Source: UBA5336 sp039198685
Lineage (GTDB): Bacteria; Pseudomonadota; Alphaproteobacteria; Caulobacterales; Hyphomonadaceae
NCBI GenBank assembly: GCA_039198685.1
Contig: JBCCTK010000065.1
Coordinates: forward strand, 1-17,045
Direction: 5' to 3'
DNA length: 17,045 bases
The number at the start of each line of letters is the position of its first letter. Position 1 is the first letter of the stretch. The notes below the pieces were generated by a model that was given only the letters and a program-made list of their open reading frames with translations, was not told the origin of the DNA and made no database searches. Below, one piece after another: positions 6,125-12,389 of the stretch. The translations under genes were made by a program, and so were the position numbers.

Positions 6125-7161
6125 AGCACTTCCACGTTCTTGTTGAAGGCATTCATGGCTCGCCGCCCCCCGGCCACCGCAGCGATAAATATCCCGCCAA
6201 AGGCTGAAACCACGATGGTGGCAACCAATGCGGCGATGATCACAAAACTAAAGCCTTCGTCCACCGTGGCGCCCAGATCGCCTTCCCACCAGGAGAAAAG
6301 GCCGAGCATGAGCAGGGCAAACGGCACCAACACGTTCAGCACTTGCATTTGTATGATCCGCCAGACACGGCGCTGTCGCAGGTAATACCGAAACGGGAAG
6401 ACCAAGGCGCCGTAAAGTGCCAGCGCCAGCCCTAACGTCATCAATGCAACACCGACATTCTCGGCGAAGTTTCCAGTGTACCACTCTTCGGTGACGATGA
6501 GGTACATGAAGGCGCCTAACGGAATAAGCCCGATCAGGTCCAGGAACCGAAACGGCATGAAGTCGCGCATTGTCTTGCGCTTTTCTTCTCGCGCCTGCTT
6601 CGCGTCGACCTTCTTTCGCACTTGGGCCGCCTTTTTGCTCCCGTCTTCCGCTTGCGAGATTGGCCCTTGCGTCGATACGGGCGGAGGGGCTGGCGCTGCC
6701 GGGGCGCTGGGTTCAGCAGCGACGGTTTCTGCAACGGGGGAGGATGAAGCCGGTGGTGGCGTTATGTGGTCCAGCTCACGAGCAAGGCGGTCTGCAAGAT
6801 CAGATGCGCGTGAGGCCGGATCGGGAAAAACCTGGATCCAGTTGCGCGCAGCAAGTTCATAAAGGAAATGACCCTTTGGCTTTGTGTCCTCAATGAGAAC
6901 TGGGATAACCAGTTTGTCGAGCGTGTCGGCAATCGCCATCTCTTTTTTGAGCTGTTTGGAGTCGTTGCACTCATCGCTGAACAGGATGACCAGCGCCTGG
7001 GCACTTTCTAGCCCTGCTACAATTGCGTCGCGCCAATCCTCGCCGCCCTCAATCTTCTGGTCCCACCAAACAGCCACACCCCGCGCTTCGAGTTGTTCAA
7101 CAAGGGCGCGCGCCACCATTTGATCCGTCCGTCGGTAACTGATGAAAATATCATAGGCCAT
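6121..7161 (-). CDS. TIR-domain protein with C-terminal four-helix membrane domain (second of the pair)
   Basis: A 346-residue protein. Residues 1-130 are a TIR domain: strand A DIFISYRRTD, BB-loop region VWWDQKIEGGEDWRDAI (31-47), strand ALVILFS, then SKQLKKEMAIAD with Glu74 at the position of the catalytic glutamate of NAD-cleaving TIR domains. Residues 131-195 are a Pro/Ala linker followed by a charged Lys/Arg/Glu helix. Four hydrophobic segments follow at about 206-224, 236-257, 272-291 and 304-329. The loop between helices 2 and 3 (FRYYLRQRRVWR) and the tail RRAMNAFNKNVEVL are basic, while the other loops are acidic. By the positive-inside rule, both the TIR domain and the tail are cytoplasmic. 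GGGGAGG stands six bases before the ATG. It lies 26 bases after its paralogue and is probably translated from the same mRNA. The membrane half is not a family I recognise. Confidence 0.9.
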   Translation of the reverse strand: MAYDIFISYRRTDQMVARALVEQLEARGVAVWWDQKIEGGEDWRDAIVAGLESAQALVILFSDECNDSKQLKKEMAIADTLDKLVIPVLIEDTKPKGHFLYELAARNWIQVFPDPASRASDLADRLARELDHITPPPASSSPVAETVAAEPSAPAAPAPPPVSTQGPISQAEDGSKKAAQVRKKVDAKQAREEKRKTMRDFMPFRFLDLIGLIPLGAFMYLIVTEEWYTGNFAENVGVALMTLGLALALYGALVFPFRYYLRQRRVWRIIQMQVLNVLVPFALLMLGLFSWWEGDLGATVDEGFSFVIIAALVATIVVSAFGGIFIAAVAGGRRAMNAFNKNVEVL

Positions 7162-7187
7162 GGACGACCTCCCCTTGGAGCGGACGC

Positions 7188-8186
7188 CTAAATGGCTTCC
7201 ACATTTTTATTGAAGCTTCGCATCGCCCTCTGGAAATGCAGCAGCCCATAAATGGTGAACGAGATAATCGTAAAGATGAACAGCAAGAACATACCAACGG
7301 CGATGTTCACGCCCAAGTCTTCAATATTCTGCCCAGTTGCGAACTCCGGATGCAGTGTTGCGCAGACTCCCGTCAACACGGCGAGCGGAATGGTACTCAA
7401 GAAGTAGAACTTCACAGCGTGACCAACGCGGCGGCGACGAAAATAGTACCGGATCGGGAAAACGATGGCGGCATAGAACAAAAGCAGCAAGGCACTGAAC
7501 ATGATGCCATCATAAATACGTAGCCCGGGGTCTTCCTGAACTGCGCCGATCAGCGCCCCAAATCCGAGCAGTGGGAGAAGTTCATACCATTTGAACGGCA
7601 TGAAATCGCGCCGGTTTTTCTTTGCGCGCTCCTTCTGCCGAGTGGCCGCGACAACTTTCTCCACGGTCTCGGCCTGCAGGGACCCGGACTCATTGGGCTG
7701 CACTGGAGGCTTGCTTGCAAGCGGACTCGACGGTGCCGGCTCAGGCGATGTCTGTGAAATGGCTGAGGTGGCGGCCCCCAATGGGCTTTCAGTCGCCAAC
7801 TCAGACGCGAGACGATTGGCGAGTTCGCCGACTTTCGTCTCCGGATTTGGGTAAAGTTGCAGCCAATTTCGCGCGGCAAGTTCGTAGAGATAATGCCCCT
7901 TAGGCTTTGTATCCTCAATGAGGATGGGGATCACCTCCTTATCGAGCGTGTCAGCAATGGCGAGCTCTTTTTTGAGCTGCTTTGATCCATTACACTCGCT
8001 GGAAAACAAGATGACCAAGGCTTTGGAATTGGTAAGCCCTTCGACAATGGCGTCTCGCCAGTCTTCACCGCCTTCGATGAGCTGGTCCCACCAGACATTC
8101 AATCCTTTCGCAGACAAGGCATCAACCATCACCCGCGCCAGCTCCTGATCCGATCGGCGGTAGCTCAAGAAGATGTCGTGGGCCAT
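7188..8186 (-). CDS. TIR-domain protein with C-terminal four-helix membrane domain (first of the pair)
   Basis: A 332-residue paralogue of the next gene. By hand count about 93 of the first 130 residues are identical, with no gap. TIR features: DIFLSYRRSD, VWWDQLIEGGEDWRDAI, ALVILFSSECN and SKQLKKELAIAD with Glu74 in the catalytic position. A Ser/Pro/Glu-rich linker (131-180), quite unlike that of the paralogue, leads to a basic stretch ending RRDFMPF. Hydrophobic segments lie at about 201-216, 226-246, 258-277 and 292-315, with a basic inner loop (IRYYFRRRRVGH) and the tail QRAMRSFNKNVEAI. There is no signal peptide, so the TIR domain should face the cytoplasm. GAGGG lies seven bases before the ATG at 8186. 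It is the promoter-proximal gene of the pair and diverges from hemB. Function unknown; NAD hydrolysis or signalling is an inference from the TIR domain. Confidence 0.9.
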   Translation of the reverse strand: MAHDIFLSYRRSDQELARVMVDALSAKGLNVWWDQLIEGGEDWRDAIVEGLTNSKALVILFSSECNGSKQLKKELAIADTLDKEVIPILIEDTKPKGHYLYELAARNWLQLYPNPETKVGELANRLASELATESPLGAATSAISQTSPEPAPSSPLASKPPVQPNESGSLQAETVEKVVAATRQKERAKKNRRDFMPFKWYELLPLLGFGALIGAVQEDPGLRIYDGIMFSALLLLFYAAIVFPIRYYFRRRRVGHAVKFYFLSTIPLAVLTGVCATLHPEFATGQNIEDLGVNIAVGMFLLFIFTIISFTIYGLLHFQRAMRSFNKNVEAI

Positions 8187-8301
8187 GGTATATCCCTCGC
8201 TTTATTCGACATTAAGCAGACGTCACAAGCAAACACCAGTGCCCGCGTCGCCGAATTCTTGACGGGGTGACAGGGCGGAGCGATCGGGGCACAGTTCGCT
8301 C
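8187..8301. promoter_or_regulatory. Divergent intergenic region between the TIR pair and hemB
   Basis: These 115 bases must hold the promoters for the TIR pair (leftward) and hemB (rightward). On the plus strand a TTGACG at about 8262 could be a -35 element for hemB, but no good -10 follows at the right distance, and hemB has no clear Shine-Dalgarno sequence. On the minus strand the A/T-rich GTCGAATAAAG before the TIR ribosome-binding site may be part of a -10 region. No palindrome stands out. Confidence 0.35.
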
Positions 8302-9300
8302 ATGACAGCTTATCCCCAAGCCTTTCCCGCCACGCGCTTGCGCCGCCTCAGACAGGCGCCATGGATCCGCAATCTTACCGCAGAGCACATCCTTTCACCG
8401 GCCGACCTCATCTGGTCGATCGTGGTCCATGACGGCGAAGCTCCGCGCATTGCCGTTGAATCGATGCCCGGCAATGACCGGCTCAACGTAGACGAAGCGG
8501 CATTGGCCGCCGTGCGGGCAAGGGCGCTTGGTATTCCAGCCATTGCAATCTTTCCGAACATCAATCCAGATCTAAAAGATGAAGGCGGCACAGAAGCGCT
8601 CAACCCGGATGGTTTGGTTCCCAGGACCATCCAGGCAATGAAAGCAGCAGCGCCCGAAGTCGGGATTATCTGCGATGTCGCCCTGGATCCCTTCACAAGC
8701 CATGGCCATGACGGGGTGATCGATGATGAAGGCCATGTCTTGAATGATGCCACAACCGAATTGCTGGTTGCCCAAGCCATTCTGCAGGCCCGATCAGGCG
8801 CCGATGTGGTTGCACCATCGGACATGATGGATGGCCGGATTGGAGCGATCCGCGCGGCACTGGAAGACGAAGGCTTTGTCAACACGATGATCCTCTCATA
8901 CGCCGCGAAGTATGCATCCGGCTTTTATGGTCCCTATCGCGATGCCATCGGTTCGGCCACGGCCCTGAAAGGCGACAAGAAAACCTACCAGCAAGACCCT
9001 GCCAATACCGAGGAGGCCCTGCGCGAAGTCGCCATGGATATTGAGGAAGGTGCCGATATGGTAATGGTAAAACCCGGCCTTCCCTATCTCGATATCGTGC
9101 GCCGCGTATCGGAAACCTTCGCCATCCCCACAATCGCTTTCCAGGTCTCGGGTGAATACGCGCAAATCATGGCGGCAGGACAGCGAGGCTGGATCGACGG
9201 TGAGCGCGTTATGATGGAGACCCTGCTCAGCTTCAAGCGTGCCGGCGCGAGCGGGATTATCACCTATTTCGCCGATCGCGCGGCTGAAAAGCTGCGATAG
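8302..9300 (+). CDS. hemB: Porphobilinogen synthase (delta-aminolevulinic acid dehydratase)
   Basis: A 332-residue enzyme that joins two 5-aminolevulinate molecules into porphobilinogen, the second common step of haem and other tetrapyrrole synthesis, in the cytoplasm. The two Schiff-base lysines are visible: Lys203 in SYAAKYASGFYG and Lys257 in MVMVKPGLPYLD. SMPG (54-57), FPNI (84-87), APSDMMDGRIGAIR and the closing GIITYFA are all family hallmarks. The metal segment reads CDVALDPFTSHGHDG: Ala127, Asp129 and Asp137 stand where the zinc-type enzyme has three cysteines, so this is the zinc-independent, magnesium-type form usual in alphaproteobacteria. The ATG at 8302 gives the expected length, although no strong Shine-Dalgarno sequence precedes it. 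It diverges from the TIR pair and converges on the DUF1801 gene. Confidence 0.97.
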   Translation: MTAYPQAFPATRLRRLRQAPWIRNLTAEHILSPADLIWSIVVHDGEAPRIAVESMPGNDRLNVDEAALAAVRARALGIPAIAIFPNINPDLKDEGGTEALNPDGLVPRTIQAMKAAAPEVGIICDVALDPFTSHGHDGVIDDEGHVLNDATTELLVAQAILQARSGADVVAPSDMMDGRIGAIRAALEDEGFVNTMILSYAAKYASGFYGPYRDAIGSATALKGDKKTYQQDPANTEEALREVAMDIEEGADMVMVKPGLPYLDIVRRVSETFAIPTIAFQVSGEYAQIMAAGQRGWIDGERVMMETLLSFKRAGASGIITYFADRAAEKLR

Positions 9301-9322
9301 CCTTGCCAGTCCGTTTTATGGG

Positions 9323-9757
9323 CTAGACATCAAAGGTCTCATATTTGCTGCGCACGTCTTCAAAGCCTGCGATGATAATTTCGCGCAGGACGGCCTCGTC
9401 CACATCAGCAAGTTTATTGATGTAAAGGCAGGCTTTACCCAATTTGTGTTTGCCAAGGCGCGACAGCTTGGTCTCCATGTCACCGAAGGCGTAACCGGGT
9501 AGGATGTAGAGTGACAGGTTTGCCTTTCGCGGTGAAAAGCCGGTCATCAGCATGTCGCCTTCCCGGCCGCTCTCATATTTATAGTGGTAGCGGCCATAGC
9601 CGATGATCGAGGGGCCCCACATCCTGGGCTCCAACTTCGTGATATCAGAGAATATATCCAATAAGCGAAACGCATCTGCACGGCGGACCTCATGGTCCAC
9701 ACCGGCGACGAAATCACGGGGATTGACCTGTGTCGGAGCTGTCTTGTTTTCGCTCAT
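9323..9757 (-). CDS. DUF1801 domain protein
   Basis: A 144-residue protein whose body matches the DUF1801 family (YdhG-like fold): EPRMWGPSIIGYGRYHYKYE, then GFSPRKANLSLYILPG and LSRLGKHKLGKACLYINKL. It is small, soluble and has no signal peptide. The biochemical role of the family is not established as far as I know. I chose the ATG at 9757 because MSENKT resembles the usual family start. An in-frame ATG at 9781 would add eight residues, and neither start has a clear Shine-Dalgarno sequence. Its stop lies 22 bases from the hemB stop on the opposite strand. It follows rpmF on the same strand with about 105 bases between. Confidence 0.82.
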   Translation of the reverse strand: MSENKTAPTQVNPRDFVAGVDHEVRRADAFRLLDIFSDITKLEPRMWGPSIIGYGRYHYKYESGREGDMLMTGFSPRKANLSLYILPGYAFGDMETKLSRLGKHKLGKACLYINKLADVDEAVLREIIIAGFEDVRSKYETFDV

Positions 9758-9863
9758 GAAAGAGTGGTGCATCCGAAACATTTGTATGTCCAGATCACCG
9801 ATAAAACACTAAAAACCCCAAATACTTAGCGAAAGGTCCTTAATGCACTTTACAATAAGGGTT

Positions 9864-10043
9864 TTATTCCTTCGGCTCAAGCACCTGCTTACCACGATAC
9901 ATGCCCGTTTTCAGGTCGATGTGATGCGGGCGATGAAGCTCACCGGTTTCCTTGTCTTCCACATAGGGCTTGGCGGTCAGGCGGTCATGGGACCGGCGCA
10001 TGCCGCGGCGCGATGTGGAGATTTTACTCTTAGGGACAGCCAT
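9864..10043 (-). CDS. rpmF: 50S ribosomal protein L32
   Basis: A 59-residue protein starting MAVPKSKISTSRRGMRRSHD, the hallmark of bacterial L32, a small basic component of the large ribosomal subunit. The C-terminal part HRPHHIDLKTGMYRGKQVLEP fits the alphaproteobacterial form. The zinc-ribbon cysteines found in some L32 proteins are absent, so this is a cysteine-free version. The ATG at 10043 gives the exact conserved N-terminus. No strong Shine-Dalgarno sequence is visible. It stands between pyrG and the DUF1801 gene, all on the minus strand. The region downstream (9758-9863) holds an imperfect stem, CCTTAATG/CAATAAGG, near 9840-9860 but no good terminator. Confidence 0.95.
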   Translation of the reverse strand: MAVPKSKISTSRRGMRRSHDRLTAKPYVEDKETGELHRPHHIDLKTGMYRGKQVLEPKE

Positions 10044-10068
10044 GGATCAGGTCCGTATCGGTTTATGC

Positions 10069-10080
10069 GGGGCGCGCCCC
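10069..10080. repeat. Perfect GC palindrome upstream of rpmF
   Basis: GGGGCGCGCCCC is a perfect 12-base palindrome 26 bases before the rpmF start, so it probably lies in the rpmF leader or promoter. It could be a protein-binding site or form a hairpin in the mRNA. The role is unknown. Confidence 0.4.
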
Positions 10081-10108
10081 GGAATTTCCAAAACGCGGCT
10101 ATTACCGT

Positions 10109-10131
10109 CAGCTTGCTTGTATGGCAAGCTG
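10109..10131. terminator. Hairpin behind pyrG
   Basis: CAGCTTGC and GCAAGCTG form a perfect eight-base-pair stem around a seven-base loop, starting 9 bases past the pyrG stop codon. On the minus strand (the direction of pyrG) no T run follows; a GTTTTG run is present only on the plus-strand side. It may still end or pause pyrG transcription or stabilise the mRNA end, but it is not a canonical intrinsic terminator. Confidence 0.4.
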
Positions 10132-10140
10132 GTTTTGTCG

Positions 10141-11775
10141 CTAGACCAACCGGCTCTGAGTCACAGCAGCTTTAATGAAGCTGGCGAACAGAGGATGGGG
10201 CTGAAAGGGGCGTGATTTTAGCTCAGGGTGGAATTGCACACCGATGAACCAGGGATGGCCTGGGACCTCGAAGATCTCCGGCAGCGTTCCGTCTGGTGAC
10301 AGGCCTGAAAAAAGCACACCGGCCTCCTCCAATTTCTCCACATAGTTCACGTTCACCTCATAGCGGTGACGGTGACGCTCCTGGATGACCTCGTCGCCGT
10401 AGATCTCTCGGACCAAGGAGCCCGGTTTCAGGCGCGCCGGATAGGCGCCAAGGCGCATTGTGCCGCCCTTGTCTGTGGTGGCCGTACGGATCTCTCTTTG
10501 GTTGCCCTTGGTCCACTCTTCCATCAGCGCGACGAGTGGCTCACCCTCGCCTTCAAACTCGGTGGTTGTGGCCTGGTCTATGCCTGCCATGTGCCGGGCT
10601 GCTTCGATGACAGAAAGTTGCATACCATAGCAAATACCGAAGCACGGAACATCGCGTTCCCGGGCAAAACGTGCCGCACGCATTTTGCCCCGCGCACCGC
10701 GCTCACCAAAGCCACCGGGGAGGATAATGCCGTGCACGCCTTCGAGGATCTCCAGCGGGCGATGTTCATCGTCGAACTGCTCGGAATCGATCAGCTTGAT
10801 GTCCACACCGACCTTGTTTGCCAGACCCCCATGGTCGAGCGCTTCCATTACGGATTTATAGGCATCTGGCACATCGGTGTACTTGCCCACCAGTCCAATG
10901 CAGACCTCACCGTCGGGATTGTGAATGGTCTCGGCAATACCGTTCCATCGCCCCAGATTCGGCTGCGGCGCCTCGTCGATGCGGAAGTGATATAGCACTT
11001 CATCATCGAGGCCTTCTTCGTGATAGGCGCCTGGAACGTCGTAAATGTGGCCCACATCGCGCGCTTCGATCACGCTGGACGGGCGCACATTACAGAAATT
11101 GGCGATCTTCTTTTTTTCCGTTTCCGGGATAGGTCGATCGCACCGGCACAGCAGGATGTCCGGCTGGATGCCAATCGAGCGCAGCTCCTTCACCGAGTGC
11201 TGGGTCGGCTTGGTCTTCATCTCTCCCGCTGCCGGGATGTAAGGCAAAAGCGTCAGGTGAAGGAACACCGCGCGTTCGGGCCCCAGTTCCTGTCCCAATT
11301 GGCGAATCGCTTCGAAAAACGGCAAGCCCTCAATATCGCCCACCGTGCCACCGATCTCGCAGAGGACGAAATCAACGCCCTCGCCCGGATCGGCCAGGAC
11401 AAACTCCTTAATTGAATCTGTAACGTGGGGGATGACCTGGATCGTCGCGCCGAGGTAGTCCCCGCGCCGTTCGCGGTCCAGGATTTCGCGATAGATTTGA
11501 CCCGTTGTGATGTTGTCGCTTTTGCGCGCACTCACGCCCGTAAAGCGCTCATAATGCCCTAGGTCCAGGTCGGTCTCTGCGCCATCATCGGTGACAAACA
11601 CTTCGCCATGCTGGCGTGGGCTCATCGTTCCGGGGTCGACATTGAGGTAGGGATCGAGCTTTCGAAGACGCACGCCATAACCGCGAGCCTGTAACAACGC
11701 ACCGAGCGCGGCAGACGCGATACCTTTGCCAAGGGAAGACACCACGCCGCCAGTGATAAAGATATAGCGGATCAT
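10141..11775 (-). CDS. pyrG: CTP synthase
   Basis: A 544-residue enzyme, the usual length, that makes CTP from UTP, ATP and glutamine in the cytoplasm. The N-terminal synthetase domain opens with MIRYIFITGGVVSSLGKG, the nucleotide-binding loop, followed by the conserved KLDPYLNVDPGTMSP and HGEVFVTDDG. The class I glutamine amidotransferase domain holds PGGFGERG, the nucleophile Cys382 in GICYGMQ, and His516/Glu518 in VQFHPELKSRP. Tyrosine replaces the common Leu or Phe after the catalytic cysteine, a mild change. The ATG at 11775 matches the conserved N-terminus; the open frame extends nine codons upstream but is not needed. It follows secG on the same strand with 56 bases between, in the classical alphaproteobacterial order tpiA-secG-pyrG. 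Confidence 0.98.
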   Translation of the reverse strand: MIRYIFITGGVVSSLGKGIASAALGALLQARGYGVRLRKLDPYLNVDPGTMSPRQHGEVFVTDDGAETDLDLGHYERFTGVSARKSDNITTGQIYREILDRERRGDYLGATIQVIPHVTDSIKEFVLADPGEGVDFVLCEIGGTVGDIEGLPFFEAIRQLGQELGPERAVFLHLTLLPYIPAAGEMKTKPTQHSVKELRSIGIQPDILLCRCDRPIPETEKKKIANFCNVRPSSVIEARDVGHIYDVPGAYHEEGLDDEVLYHFRIDEAPQPNLGRWNGIAETIHNPDGEVCIGLVGKYTDVPDAYKSVMEALDHGGLANKVGVDIKLIDSEQFDDEHRPLEILEGVHGIILPGGFGERGARGKMRAARFARERDVPCFGICYGMQLSVIEAARHMAGIDQATTTEFEGEGEPLVALMEEWTKGNQREIRTATTDKGGTMRLGAYPARLKPGSLVREIYGDEVIQERHRHRYEVNVNYVEKLEEAGVLFSGLSPDGTLPEIFEVPGHPWFIGVQFHPELKSRPFQPHPLFASFIKAAVTQSRLV

Positions 11776-11831
11776 GGGAGGCCAGCCTGATCTGATTCGC
11801 ACTTAAGGGTGAGACGTCCGCGAAAAAGACA

Positions 11832-12317
11832 CTATTGTGGTGCTTCGTCTTCGGGTTCTTGGGCGTCGTCACCGGGAACCGCTATGGGCGTTTCATCTCG
11901 GTCCAACGGAGTCTCCGACAGAGAGTCAGTCGGTGTTTCGTCAGGCCCATCGAGATCAAGCGGGGTTTCTACCGGGGCTGATGGCAGCAGATCCGTTTCC
12001 GGATCAAGAATGTCACCATCCACGATCCCGCTGACACCGTCCTGCACTGTGGCATCCCCTGCCCGCTCAGCAGCGCTTCGTGTATCGTCGTCGCGTGCCG
12101 CCAGAGTGGTTAGCGTCAGGCTGGTAACAAAGAACACTGCGGCAAAAATCATCGTGGTGCGAACCAGCGCACCAGCTGCCCCGCGTCCCGACATGATGCC
12201 TCCCCCTGGACCGCCGCCGCCAATGCCAAGCGCGCCACCTTCGGAACGTTGGAGAAGGACAACCGCCGTCAGGGCGATACAAGCCAGAATATGGACAACA
12301 AGAATGACGTTCTGCAT
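11832..12317 (-). CDS. secG: Preprotein translocase subunit SecG, long form
   Basis: SecG is the small inner-membrane partner of the SecYEG protein-export channel. Residues 2-22 and 52-72 are transmembrane helices. Between them lies the family motif LLQRSEGGALGIGGGGPGGG (21-40). The protein has 161 residues, while SecG proteins are often nearer 75-130. The extra length is an acidic, Pro/Thr-rich tail from about 75 on, with four ETP units near residues 117, 127, 135 and 142, and it is probably disordered. The ATG at 12315-12317 encodes MQNVILVVHI, a normal SecG start. It lies between tpiA (72-base gap) and pyrG (56-base gap), so the three are probably co-transcribed. Confidence 0.93.
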   Translation of the reverse strand: MQNVILVVHILACIALTAVVLLQRSEGGALGIGGGGPGGGIMSGRGAAGALVRTTMIFAAVFFVTSLTLTTLAARDDDTRSAAERAGDATVQDGVSGIVDGDILDPETDLLPSAPVETPLDLDGPDETPTDSLSETPLDRDETPIAVPGDDAQEPEDEAPQ

Positions 12318-12389
12318 GCGAAAGAGCCGCTAAGTGAAAAACAAAGGCGCGCAATAGGCCGGATGGGCGCGCACGCCAACCCTGTTTTC

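Noticed and set aside
6121..8186. A classical Thoeris or TIR-CBASS defence locus
   Set aside because: There is no ThsA-like SIR2/SLOG or macro-domain protein, no CD-NTase and no SAVED/STING or Argonaute domain nearby; the TIR proteins carry their own membrane part instead.
6121..8186. Recently acquired island around the TIR genes
   Set aside because: No integrase, transposase, tRNA, flanking direct repeat or obvious shift in base composition is visible, and the neighbours are core metabolic genes.
10366..10995. Plus-strand open frame inside pyrG
   Set aside because: CTP synthase on the other strand is unmistakable; the translation shows no family features.
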